From positions 1 through 20,061 of the forward strand of contig CANNUR010000029.1 of the NCBI GenBank assembly GCA_947523045.1: a stretch of DNA of 20,061 bases, read 5' to 3'. This document shows positions 1-7,225 of the stretch, piece after piece (positions within the stretch are counted from its first letter, which is position 1; every line of letters starts with the position of its first letter). This DNA is from an uncultured Prosthecobacter sp. GTDB lineage: Bacteria > Verrucomicrobiota > Verrucomicrobiia > Verrucomicrobiales > Verrucomicrobiaceae. The position numbers and the translations under genes are program-made. The notes under the pieces were generated by a model that worked only from the letters and a program-made list of their open reading frames with translations, did not search any database and was not told where the DNA came from.

Positions 1-556
1 TCAGCGCCTTGTCGGGCCGGAAGGTCGGATAGACGCGGGTCTTGAGGCCGGACTTATTGATCTTTTCGTGCTGGTCGAGCCGGTCGGCCGGGTCGTCGGT
101 CGTGCAGATGACGGCGACCTTGTTGGCCGCGAGGATGTCATGCACGCGCAGGCCGGACAGTTTCGCATTGGCCTCCCGCCAGATCTTGTCGGCCGAGGCC
201 GGGTTGATGATATCGGTGATGCCGAAGTAGCGGGCGAGCTCGAGGTGCGACCAATGATAGAGCGGGTTGCGCAGCGTGTGCGGCACGGTCGCGCACCAGG
301 CGTCGAACTTCTCTCGCGGCGAGGCGCCGCCGGTGCAGTATTTTTCATCCACGCCGTTGGAGCGCATGGCGCGCCACTTGTAGTGATCGCCCTCGAGCCA
401 GATTTCGAACAGGTTCTTGAACTGGCGGTCCTCGGCGATGTCCTTGGGCGGCAGGTGGTTGTGGTAGTCGAGCAGGGGTTCGTCCCTGGCGAAGTCATGG
501 TACAGACGGCGCGCGGCGTGGCTGGTGAGCAGGAAGTCGTCGTGAATGAAGCTCAT
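1..556 (-). CDS. uxaC: Glucuronate isomerase, N-terminal part (cut by window edge)
   Basis: Uronate isomerase (EC 5.3.1.12) converts D-glucuronate to D-fructuronate, or galacturonate to tagaturonate, in the cytoplasm as the first step of hexuronate catabolism. About 185 residues are visible, starting at the ATG whose first base is 556. The family signature LLDYHNHLPP lies near residues 28-37, with metal-binding His32 and His34 of the amidohydrolase fold, and a CTTDDP motif lies further on, as in known UxaC proteins. The remaining two thirds (the family is about 470 residues) lies beyond base 1. No Shine-Dalgarno sequence is evident before the start. The gene is divergent from the next gene, with only 39 bases between the chosen starts, so their promoters must share or overlap that space. 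Recognition is confident from the motifs; substrate preference cannot be decided. Confidence 0.93.
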   Translation of the reverse strand, partial: MSFIHDDFLLTSHAARRLYHDFARDEPLLDYHNHLPPKDIAEDRQFKNLFEIWLEGDHYKWRAMRSNGVDEKYCTGGASPREKFDAWCATVPHTLRNPLYHWSHLELARYFGITDIINPASADKIWREANAKLSGLRVHDILAANKVAVICTTDDPADRLDQHEKINKSGLKTRVYPTFRPDKAL

Positions 557-595
557 GGCGGTTGAGGGGTTGAAATTGTGCTCCAAAGTGGGCGG

Positions 596-1657
596 ATGAC
601 GTGCGATGGCAAATGGAGATGCGTGCTCGGCCTGCTGGCCGCGCTGGCGCTGGCTTCCTGCTCGACGGCGCGTTTTTACGGCCAGGCGCTGGCGGGCCAG
701 CGCGAGATGTCGCGCCTGTCCCGGCCGGTGGAGGCCGTGCTGGCCGATCCCGCCAGTTCGCCGCGGCTGCGCCGCAAGCTGGAGACGGCGCGCGATCAGC
801 TCGCCTTTGCCGAGCAGGAACTGGCGCTGCCGGTGCAGGGACAGTACGAGCGGTACGCCGACCTCGGCCGACGGCAGGCCGTCTGGGTGGTGTTCGCGGC
901 GCCGGAATTCAGCGTGGCGGCCAAGACCTGGTGGTACCCGCTCATCGGCAAGCTGAAGTACCGGGGTTTTTTCCGTGAGGAACTCGCGCAGGCCGAGGCC
1001 GAGCGCTGGCGGTCGCGCGGTCTGGATGTTTTTGTCGGCGGCGTCGAGGCCTACTCGACCCTCGGCTGGCTGCGCGATCCGCTGCTGAACACCTTCCTGG
1101 GTCGCGACGACGCCTGGCTTGCCGATCTGCTCTTCCACGAGTTGACCCACCAGCGGATCTACCTGCCGGGCGACACCGATTTCAACGAGGCGCTGGCGAC
1201 CGCGGTGGGCCAGGAGGGGGCGCGGCGCTGGCTGCGCGCGCGCGGTCGCCTGCGGGATTTGGCGATTTTTGAACGCGAGCTGGCGGTCGAGCGGGAGTTT
1301 GTCGCGGAGGTGCTCGCCACCCGCCAGCGACTGGCGGTGCTCTACAAGATCGAGTCGGGCCGGCCGCCGGAAGAGTTGCGGCGTGCCAAGCAGGCCGAGT
1401 TTGAGCGTTTGAAGACGCAGCTGCGCGCGCTGGACCGTCGCCATGGCGGTTCGCTGCGGCTGGATCGCTGGCTGGCCCAGCCGCTCAACAACGCGCGGCT
1501 GAACACGGTGGCCACCTATCATGAGTTGCTGCCGCACTTTGAGGCCGTGTTGCGCCGACACGACGGCGATTTCGAGGCGTTTTTCCGCGAAATCGAGGGG
1601 TTGCGCCGGCTTGAAGGCCGGGCGCGGCTGGCCAGATTGAAGGAACTCGCCTCATGA
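596..1657 (+). CDS. Predicted zinc aminopeptidase lipoprotein (COG4324 / Aminopep family)
   Basis: A 353-residue predicted exported metallopeptidase. It begins with a lipoprotein signal peptide (a hydrophobic LGLLAALALAS run followed by Cys22 in an LASC lipobox). The zinc-binding HExxH motif appears as HELTH (His181, Glu182, His185), followed by a downstream FNEALAT segment whose Glu198 is a likely third ligand. The architecture and the 'ELTHQRIY...DFNEALA' pattern match the COG4324/PF10023 'predicted aminopeptidase' family, which is known mostly by sequence; true activity is not established. An ATG at 596 is chosen because it gives a compact signal peptide; an in-frame GTG at 578 would add six residues. 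The stop overlaps the next start as ATGA (1654-1657), so it is probably translationally coupled to the following prolyl isomerase, and both products should act outside the cytoplasmic membrane. Confidence 0.85.
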   Translation: MTCDGKWRCVLGLLAALALASCSTARFYGQALAGQREMSRLSRPVEAVLADPASSPRLRRKLETARDQLAFAEQELALPVQGQYERYADLGRRQAVWVVFAAPEFSVAAKTWWYPLIGKLKYRGFFREELAQAEAERWRSRGLDVFVGGVEAYSTLGWLRDPLLNTFLGRDDAWLADLLFHELTHQRIYLPGDTDFNEALATAVGQEGARRWLRARGRLRDLAIFERELAVEREFVAEVLATRQRLAVLYKIESGRPPEELRRAKQAEFERLKTQLRALDRRHGGSLRLDRWLAQPLNNARLNTVATYHELLPHFEAVLRRHDGDFEAFFREIEGLRRLEGRARLARLKELAS

Positions 1658-2496
1658 AAGCCCTGATCGCCGCCCTATTGCTGCTCGCCCTGCTCTGGGA
1701 GTTTCGCGAGCCCCTGCGCGACTGGCTGGCGCGGCCCTGGCGGGCGCTCGAGCATGATCCACTTCCCGGGCTGGTCTGGCGTCACGGTCGCGAGGAGCCC
1801 GGGTTGCGGGTGCAGGCCGAGTTCGAGCGCTGGCTGCGCGCCGAGCGCTTGAAGGATCGCGGCTTTCGCGTCGAGTTGGATGACGCGGTGACCCGCGAAC
1901 TTGAACTTTGGGCGCGGCAGTTCCCGACGGAGGAGGAACGCCTGCGCCGCTTGCGCCTGGCCGGGTTGGGCGGTCGTGAGCTTGAGCGAAGGATCCGTGA
2001 GCACCTGCTCGACGAGGCTTGGCTGGAGCGGCGATTGTCCAAACGGGCAGCGCCGGCGGCCGGCACTCAGGACGTGCCCGAGGTGCTGCGGGTGGCGCAC
2101 CTGTTTTTGTCGCGCCACGGCGAGGGGCAGGCCGATCGAGCCGCGGAGATGGCCGGGTTGGAGCGACGGCTGCGCACGGGGGGTGATTGGAAGGCCTTGG
2201 TGGCGGCGCACAGCGAGGATGTGCGCAACAAGGAACGGGCAGGGGAACTGGGCTGGGTCACGGCTGGTCGTTTTCCCGAGGTGCTCTGGCAGGCGGCAGT
2301 TCGTCTGTCGCCCGGCGAGGTTTCGGCCCCGGTGGAGACCCCCTTGGGCTGGCATCTGCTGCGTTTGCAGGAGCGTCGCCCGGCGGGTCGGGTCGAAGGT
2401 GGAGCCGAACTTGCCGCGCGCACTGAATTTGAGGCGCGCCGGCAGGCGCTCGACAGCCTGCGCCGGGAAGCGGCGGAAGCAGGGCGGGTGAAATGA
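1654..2496 (+). CDS. Membrane-anchored parvulin-type peptidyl-prolyl cis-trans isomerase
   Basis: A 280-residue protein with an N-terminal hydrophobic segment (residues about 3-15) that should act as a signal anchor. A charged alpha-helical region (about 50-130) resembles the SurA/PrsA-like chaperone part, and a C-terminal parvulin domain spans about 145-243. The parvulin domain is recognised from VAHLFLSRH at its start, the central GELGWVTAGRFPE segment, the LSPGEVSAPVETPLGWHLLRL strand pair near 218-238, and the spacing between them. Such proteins catalyse proline isomerisation and assist folding of exported proteins in the periplasm. The start codon overlaps the stop of the aminopeptidase-like lipoprotein gene (ATGA), which suggests a joint extracytoplasmic role, but no specific client can be named. 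The family is confident; the exact subtype (PpiC, SurA or PrsA) is not resolved. Confidence 0.85.
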   Translation: MKALIAALLLLALLWEFREPLRDWLARPWRALEHDPLPGLVWRHGREEPGLRVQAEFERWLRAERLKDRGFRVELDDAVTRELELWARQFPTEEERLRRLRLAGLGGRELERRIREHLLDEAWLERRLSKRAAPAAGTQDVPEVLRVAHLFLSRHGEGQADRAAEMAGLERRLRTGGDWKALVAAHSEDVRNKERAGELGWVTAGRFPEVLWQAAVRLSPGEVSAPVETPLGWHLLRLQERRPAGRVEGGAELAARTEFEARRQALDSLRREAAEAGRVK

Positions 2497-2523
2497 CCGG
2501 CCTGGGGCGGCGTATGCCTCCAG

Positions 2524-3744
2524 ATGACCTTGTTTCGCCGCTTCCTGTTGCTTCTGCCCTATTTTGTTGCCTCCTCCCTTGCCGCGCAGTCGGCAGCATC
2601 GCGTCCCGTGGTTGTTGATGCCGGCGCGCATCCGAACCTGCAGGCGGCCATCGACGCTCTGCCGGCGACGGGGGGGCTGGTGCGCCTCCCGCCGGGGGAA
2701 TACCGTCTGCGCGAACCGCTGCGTGTGAAAACCGCGGAAACGCGGATTGAGGGTGCCGGTGCGGCCACCCACCTGATCAACGACAACACCGAGGGCCAGC
2801 CGGCGTTGATCCTGCGGCCGGCGGATTTGGACAGCAATAAAAAGGCCACGCTTTGGCGGGTGCAGCTCGCCAACTTCCGCGTCAGCGGCCAGGAGAAGAG
2901 CGGCGACGGCATCTTCGCCGAGGGCATTCAGGAAATTTACTTCGAGGGCATGTCGGTCGATCACCACGGCGGTCATGGCATCCACATGATCAACTGCACC
3001 GAAGATCCGCGCGTGGCCGACTGCATCTTCACCTACAACAAGGCGGCGGGCGTACGCATCGACGGCGGACATGACATCGTTGTCAACGCCTGCCACTTCG
3101 AGGAAAACCTCGATGCCCTGCACTGCGTCGATGCCTTCAACCTGTGCATGAACGGCAACAACGTCGACGATCACATCCGCCATGGCGTCGTCATCGAGAA
3201 CACGTATGGGTCGGTGCTGAGCGGCAACATGATCGAGGAGTGTTCGGGCACGGCGGTCATCCTCGACCGCGACTGCTACGGCATCACCCTCAGCGCGAAC
3301 GTCATTGCCCATCATTTGGAGGGCGGCATTGACCTGCGCGACGCCCACGGCTGTGCGATCAGCGCCAACACCTTCACCATCGCCCACAAGTTCAGCGTGC
3401 GGGTGGGGCCGGATTCCGGCCGGCTGACGATCACCGGCAACAACTTTTGCAACACCTGGATCGGCGCTGGCGACAAACGGCCGGCCGAGGCGAAGACGCC
3501 GATGGGCATTGACGAGGGCACAGGCGTGCTCATCGAGAAGGGGGCGTCCCACCTCAGCATCACGGGCAACAGCTTCAGCGGTCTGTCCGGGGCGGCGGTG
3601 TGGAGCCGCGGCACCTGTCGGGCCGTGCTGGTGAGCGCCAACACCCTGACCGACTGCGGGCGCAAGCTGCCGGCGGGTGCCGCCTGGATCGATCTGCCGG
3701 AAGCGGCGGCCAGCCTGGTCAAGGACAATCTCGAGGACCGCTGA
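2524..3744 (+). CDS. Secreted right-handed parallel beta-helix protein
   Basis: A 406-residue exported protein. A signal peptide is visible (FRRFLLLLPYFVASSLAA, cleavage near residue 21). It is followed by a cap segment typical of pectate-lyase-3-like folds, with VDAGAHPNLQAAIDAL and a GGLVRLPPGEYRL strand around residues 31-62. The rest shows repeated beta-helix coils, each with an Asn-bearing turn: LSGNMIEE, LSANVIAH, ISANTFTI, ITGNNFCN, ITGNSFSG, VSANTLTD. These proteins usually bind or cleave polysaccharides, but no catalytic residues can be assigned by eye, so lyase, epimerase or non-enzymatic roles are all open. It follows the prolyl isomerase by 27 bases on the same strand. The nearby uxaC might hint at uronate-containing glycans, but that is weak inference. 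Confidence 0.8.
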   Translation: MTLFRRFLLLLPYFVASSLAAQSAASRPVVVDAGAHPNLQAAIDALPATGGLVRLPPGEYRLREPLRVKTAETRIEGAGAATHLINDNTEGQPALILRPADLDSNKKATLWRVQLANFRVSGQEKSGDGIFAEGIQEIYFEGMSVDHHGGHGIHMINCTEDPRVADCIFTYNKAAGVRIDGGHDIVVNACHFEENLDALHCVDAFNLCMNGNNVDDHIRHGVVIENTYGSVLSGNMIEECSGTAVILDRDCYGITLSANVIAHHLEGGIDLRDAHGCAISANTFTIAHKFSVRVGPDSGRLTITGNNFCNTWIGAGDKRPAEAKTPMGIDEGTGVLIEKGASHLSITGNSFSGLSGAAVWSRGTCRAVLVSANTLTDCGRKLPAGAAWIDLPEAAASLVKDNLEDR

Positions 3745-3764
3745 CCGGGCGGCGCTTTCTCCAT

Positions 3765-3793
3765 TTGACGCGCCGAGCGGCGCGGAGTAAAAA
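3765..3793 (+). promoter_or_regulatory. Candidate sigma70-type promoter for the secreted protein-mnmE pair
   Basis: TTGACG (3765-3770) and TAAAAA (3788-3793) are separated by 17 bases and lie 43 bases upstream of the ATG at 3837. They match the sigma70 consensus at 5/6 and 4/6 positions. A GC-rich hairpin (CGCGCC, loop GAGC, GGCGCG; 3769-3784) sits within the spacer. The assignment is by eye only. Confidence 0.35.
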
Positions 3794-3836
3794 CTCAGCC
3801 CGAACATTCCGGCTCCAAGCTGGTCAAAGTCATCTT

Positions 3837-4457
3837 ATGCATTCTTCCCGCTCCCTGTTCCGCCTTTCCGTGGCTCTCGGCTTCCTTTCGATGGTCGGCG
3901 CCGCCATCAGCGGACCGCTGCCCCTGGATCATCCCTGCTCCGGTCTGGTGAAGAAGTACCTGCAGAGCGTGGTGGCCCAGGATTGGAAAACGGCGGCCAG
4001 CATGCTGCTGCCGAGTTCCCTGGAGCGGAAGCAGAAGGAGACCATTTCGATAATCAAAACCGCCCCGACGATGACCGTCGAGGAGGAGATGCTCGAGCGT
4101 TTCGGCGTCAAGGAGATCCGCGACCTGGAAAAGCTGTCGCCGCAGGAGTTTTACATCACCGATCGCACCGCCTGGCATCAGCGGGTGAATTCTTCGCCGG
4201 AAGTCACCAAGCGCAAGCAGGACACGCTCAAGATTGACGTGCTTGGCCTGGTTGAGGAGGCCGACAAGAATTACGTCCACGTCACCGTGCGCACCTCGCA
4301 GGAGACGCTGACCGACCGGATTGAGGAACTTTTCCTGATCTCCTTCGTCAAAGAGGGCGATGCCTACCTGATCTGGCCGGAGATGAAGGATCGTCCGATC
4401 ATCACGCCCCTCGGCACGGCCTCGGAAGCCAAGCCGGAGGAAGGCAAGGCCCGCTGA
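3837..4457 (+). CDS. Small secreted protein of unknown function
   Basis: A 206-residue protein that I do not recognise. The ATG at 3837 is chosen because it begins a clean signal peptide (basic RSLFRL start, hydrophobic SVALGFLSMVGAA, probable cleavage near residue 25). The same frame is open further upstream, but only over the end of the beta-helix gene. The mature part has a helical beginning (CSGLVKKYLQSVVAQDWKTAASML), then a charged middle and a beta-rich end (YVHVTVRTS, EELFLISFVKEGDAYLIW). This order loosely resembles NTF2-like or DUF4878-like domains, which is a guess. Its stop is 17 bases before mnmE on the same strand, so the two are probably co-transcribed. The C-terminal tail is charged and likely disordered. 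Confidence 0.7.
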   Translation: MHSSRSLFRLSVALGFLSMVGAAISGPLPLDHPCSGLVKKYLQSVVAQDWKTAASMLLPSSLERKQKETISIIKTAPTMTVEEEMLERFGVKEIRDLEKLSPQEFYITDRTAWHQRVNSSPEVTKRKQDTLKIDVLGLVEEADKNYVHVTVRTSQETLTDRIEELFLISFVKEGDAYLIWPEMKDRPIITPLGTASEAKPEEGKAR

Positions 4458-4474
4458 GGCGAGCCGCCGCGGCC

Positions 4475-5824
4475 ATGCTGCAGGACACCATCGCCGCTCT
4501 GTCGACCGCCGCGGCCGAAGCCGCCGTCAGCGTCATTCGCGTCAGCGGACCGCGCGCCCTGGAGGTTGCCGATGCCGTCCTGCGCGGGCGCCGCCCGCTC
4601 GCTGAGTTGCCGCCGCGCACCGCTTGCCGGGTTCAGGCGCTGGGCGCCGCGGGCGAGGTTGTCGATGAGGGCCTGGTTCTGGTCTTCCGGGCGCCGGCGA
4701 GTTTCACCGGCGAGGATGTGGTTGAATTCCAGGGCCACGGCGGCCTGCTGGTCAGTGGCACCGTGCTCGCCGCCCTGCTCGCCGCCGGCGCCCGCGCCGC
4801 CGGACCGGGCGAATTCACCCAGCGCGCCTACCTGAACGGCAAACTGGACCTCACCCAGGCGGAGGCGGTGATGGATCTCATTCACGCGCAGAGCACCCTG
4901 GCGCTGCGTGCCGCCAACGAGCAGCTCGGCGGTGCCATCGGTCGCGAGGCCGAGGCCCTCAAGCAGGACCTGCTGCCGGTGCTGGCCCATGTCGAGGCCT
5001 TCATCGACTTTCCCGACGAGGACATCAGTCCCGAGACCGGTGCGGCGTTGGTGGCCCGGCTCGACGCCGTCATCGCCCGGGCGCAGCGGCTCATCGCCAC
5101 CAGCGAGCAGGGGCGCATCCTGCGCCAAGGGGCGCGCACGGTCATTTGCGGCCGGCCCAATGCCGGCAAATCCAGCCTGCTCAACCTGCTGTCCGGCTTC
5201 GAGCGCGCCATCGTCAGTCCGGCCGCCGGCACCACGCGCGACACGATCGAGGAGATCGTGCAGGTGCATGGCCTGCCCCTGAAACTGGTCGATACGGCCG
5301 GCCTGCGCGACAGCGGTGACGCCATCGAGCAGCTGGGCATCGAGCGCACCCGTCGGGAGATGGAGCGGGCCGACCTGATTTTGGAGGTGGTCGATGCCAG
5401 CCAGCCGCCCGAACCCGGCGTCGAGGTGCCGCCCGGCCTGGAGAGCCGGCATCTGCGCGTGCTCAACAAGGCCGACCTCGGTCTGGCCCCCGGCTGGCAA
5501 CCAGGACCGGCTGACCTTGCGGTCTCCTGCAGCGATGGCACCGGTCTCGCGGAACTGCGCGAGGCCATCCGTCAACTCATCCTGCGCGCCGGCCCGCTTC
5601 AGGAGGCGCATCCGGTCGCCGTCAACGCCCGCCACCGCGCCTGCTTTGAAAAGGCCGCAGAGCGCACCGCCGAAGCCCGCCGCGTCCTGATGGAAGGGCT
5701 GGCGCCGGAGTTTGTCGCCCTGGAATTGCGTGAGTCCCTGCAGGCGCTGGGCGAGGTGGTCGGGGCTGTCGATGTTGAAGAGGTTCTCGATGTCATTTTT
5801 GCCTCTTTTTGCATCGGTAAATGA
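4475..5824 (+). CDS. mnmE: tRNA-5-carboxymethylaminomethyl-2-thiouridine GTPase MnmE
   Basis: MnmE (TrmE) works with MnmG to install the carboxymethylaminomethyl group on wobble uridine 34 of certain tRNAs, using folate-derived C1 units, FAD and GTP hydrolysis in the cytoplasm. All landmarks are present in 449 residues, the usual length. The N-terminal folate-binding domain includes FTGEDVVEFQGHGG (77-90) and GPGEFTQRAYLNGKLDLTQAEA. The G domain has G1 GRPNAGKSS (226-234), G2 TTRDT (253-257), G3 DTAG (273-276) and G4 NKAD (331-334). The C-terminal FCIGK motif with catalytic Cys446 ends the protein. It starts at ATG 4475, 17 bases after the small secreted protein gene, without a clear ribosome binding site. 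mnmG is not in the window. Confidence 0.98.
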   Translation: MLQDTIAALSTAAAEAAVSVIRVSGPRALEVADAVLRGRRPLAELPPRTACRVQALGAAGEVVDEGLVLVFRAPASFTGEDVVEFQGHGGLLVSGTVLAALLAAGARAAGPGEFTQRAYLNGKLDLTQAEAVMDLIHAQSTLALRAANEQLGGAIGREAEALKQDLLPVLAHVEAFIDFPDEDISPETGAALVARLDAVIARAQRLIATSEQGRILRQGARTVICGRPNAGKSSLLNLLSGFERAIVSPAAGTTRDTIEEIVQVHGLPLKLVDTAGLRDSGDAIEQLGIERTRREMERADLILEVVDASQPPEPGVEVPPGLESRHLRVLNKADLGLAPGWQPGPADLAVSCSDGTGLAELREAIRQLILRAGPLQEAHPVAVNARHRACFEKAAERTAEARRVLMEGLAPEFVALELRESLQALGEVVGAVDVEEVLDVIFASFCIGK

Positions 5825-5846
5825 TTTTGGGCGGGTGATTATTTTT

Positions 5847-5875
5847 TTGACATCCATCTGCCGACCAGACAAACT
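5847..5875 (+). promoter_or_regulatory. Candidate promoter for the small lipoprotein gene
   Basis: A perfect TTGACA lies at 5847-5852 in an AT-rich run after mnmE. Seventeen bases later is CAAACT (5870-5875), a poor -10 match (3/6). The ATG of the lipoprotein gene follows at 5888. The -35 box is convincing, the -10 is not; the transcript would have a very short leader. Confidence 0.3.
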
Positions 5876-5887
5876 CGGCGCGCATTT

Positions 5888-6490
5888 ATGAATAAATATC
5901 TCGCTCTCGTGGTGATCCCCGTTCTCGCCTCCTGCACCTCCAGCCAAGTGGCCCAGCGCCCGTCGCGCGACGCGGCCTACGAAAGCGAACGGAAACTCGA
6001 CGAGGCCTTCGGCCAGGGCGTGCATGGCACGATCGACAACACCTCCGTTGCCACGATGGATGTGACCGACGACTCCACCGGCCTCTTCGGCAACTTTGGC
6101 CGCAAGCAGACCCGCCGCTACTCCGGCACCGTCATCGACACCGCCGATGACACGGTGGATCTTGGCAATGAGCAGCTCACCAACTACACTGGCATCGTCA
6201 ACAACGCCGCCGGCCGCCTGATGTGCACCACCGGCAAAACGGTGGGCACGGGCGTCGAAGTTTACGCCGACACCGTTCACACCGCCAGCAGTGGCTTCTT
6301 CTGCCTCTTCAAGCGCACCGTCGTGCCGACCAAGAACTACATGGTGGGCAGCGCCAACGATCAGTACACCGTCACTGGCATGCCCGGCGCCGGCTGGAAC
6401 CGCCCGTTCCCGCAGACCCCCCATCACGTGATGGCTCCGGAGCCCGCTCCGGCCGTGACCAGCGGCAAGGAAGTCACCCTGTCGAAGTAA
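5888..6490 (+). CDS. Small lipoprotein of unknown function
   Basis: A 200-residue protein with a lipoprotein signal peptide: MNKYLALVVIPVLASC, with the lipidated cysteine at residue 16 in an LASC lipobox. The mature sequence is rich in Thr, Gly, Asp and Val, with short strands (RRYSGTVIDTADDTVDLGN, TNYTGIVNNAAGRLMCTTGKT), and has a Pro-rich tail before the end. Two further cysteines (near residues 113 and 139) could form a disulfide. No known domain is recognised; it looks like a lineage-restricted envelope lipoprotein. It has its own candidate promoter and is followed by a strong hairpin terminator, so it is probably a single-gene transcript. The gene is surely coding because its codon pattern is regular and its signal peptide is clear. 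Confidence 0.75.
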   Translation: MNKYLALVVIPVLASCTSSQVAQRPSRDAAYESERKLDEAFGQGVHGTIDNTSVATMDVTDDSTGLFGNFGRKQTRRYSGTVIDTADDTVDLGNEQLTNYTGIVNNAAGRLMCTTGKTVGTGVEVYADTVHTASSGFFCLFKRTVVPTKNYMVGSANDQYTVTGMPGAGWNRPFPQTPHHVMAPEPAPAVTSGKEVTLSK

Positions 6491-6511
6491 TTTTCCGATC
6501 CTTCGGAGTGC

Positions 6512-6541
6512 AAACGGCTTTCCCGTGCGGGAAAGCCGTTT
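6512..6541. terminator. Strong hairpin terminator between convergent genes
   Basis: A perfect 13-bp stem (AAACGGCTTTCCC at 6512-6524 and GGGAAAGCCGTTT at 6529-6541) encloses a four-base GTGC loop. It is followed on the plus strand by TGTTTT, as in a Rho-independent terminator for the lipoprotein gene. On the minus strand the stem ends in only three T residues, so it would stop the prepilin-like operon less efficiently; that operon ends just 16 bases away, at 6557. Confidence 0.85.
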
Positions 6542-6556
6542 TGTTTTGGGCGGGCC

Positions 6557-7225
6557 TCAGCGCCGTTCATCGGTCGCCTCGCCGGAGCCGGCGGGATCGA
6601 GAAAAAACAGGTGACGCAGGCGACCTCCGGCGTCGGCAAACAGGATCAGCGTGCCATCGCCGGCTTCATCGAAGGGCAGGCGACCGAGCGCATGTCCCGC
6701 GTGCTCCAGCAGCGGCTGGGGCTGTTCAAGGCTCAAGGATTCAACCCGGAGTCGGCGGCAGCGGAGTTCGCGACCGGCCACCTGCAGATCCAGTTGCTCC
6801 AGGGGCGTGGTCTGCCACACCCGCAGTCGGCGTCGTGCCAGCGGGTTGGGGGGCGGCTGGACAAGAACATGGCTGGCCAGTTGCGGCGGTGTCTCCGTGG
6901 CGCGTGAAGGCTCGATCACGGCGACCACGGTCTGGACATCTCCCGGCTGCAGTTCCAGCGGCAGAACGACGCGGCCAAGCCGTGGGTGGAGGAATTCGAT
7001 GCGGCAGAAGCCGGCCGCGAGTTCGAGCCGGCCGCTGGCCTCGCCACTGCGATAGCCTCGGGACTGCAGCAGTTCGTCATTGAGACGCACCGTCAGGGAT
7101 TCTGCGGCTCCGGTGGCGTTGACAAAGCGCAGGCTGGCTGTTGGCGGCTCCTGGGTGGCCAGCAGGGTGGCGGCAAGCAGACAGGCCACGCTAGAGCTGG
7201 CGTGAGCGAGTGAGGTGGATTTCAT
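6557..7225 (-). CDS. Secreted protein of unknown function, last gene of the prepilin-like operon
   Basis: A 222-residue protein that starts at ATG 7225, inside the end of the preceding gene (35-base overlap in another frame). The same frame is open further upstream, but only as a shadow of that gene. It has a signal peptide-like beginning (MKSTSLAHASSSVACLLAATLLA). A first beta-rich domain (about 31-106) contains SLRFVNATG, ESLTVRLNDELL and GDVQTVVAVIEP; a second beta-rich segment (about 133-212) contains LRVWQTTPLEQLDL and GTLILFADAGGRLRHLFFLD. The first part loosely recalls DUF4397- or AlgF-like surface domains, without firm identification. Its tight overlap with the GspK-like gene implies co-translation and a shared role, perhaps as a partner of the pilin-like complex. 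The function is unknown. Confidence 0.7.
   Translation of the reverse strand: MKSTSLAHASSSVACLLAATLLATQEPPTASLRFVNATGAAESLTVRLNDELLQSRGYRSGEASGRLELAAGFCRIEFLHPRLGRVVLPLELQPGDVQTVVAVIEPSRATETPPQLASHVLVQPPPNPLARRRLRVWQTTPLEQLDLQVAGRELRCRRLRVESLSLEQPQPLLEHAGHALGRLPFDEAGDGTLILFADAGGRLRHLFFLDPAGSGEATDERR

Noticed and set aside
68..565. 165-codon frame on the plus strand at the left edge
   Set aside because: It is opposite the N-terminal uxaC coding region, whose HxH and CTTDDP motifs are clear.
3769..3796. Terminator after the beta-helix gene
   Set aside because: A GC hairpin (3769-3784) and a small GAG/CTC hairpin follow the gene, but the tract after them is A-rich rather than T-rich on the plus strand, so termination is not supported.
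1675..3807. 710-codon open frame on the minus strand
   Set aside because: It lies opposite the parvulin and beta-helix genes, both with clear domains and signal peptides. Its translation is Arg/His/Gln-rich without motifs, as expected for the opposite strand of GC-rich coding DNA.
4364..6427. 687-codon open frame on the minus strand
   Set aside because: It is opposite mnmE and the lipoprotein gene. mnmE carries all G-protein motifs, so this frame is a shadow.
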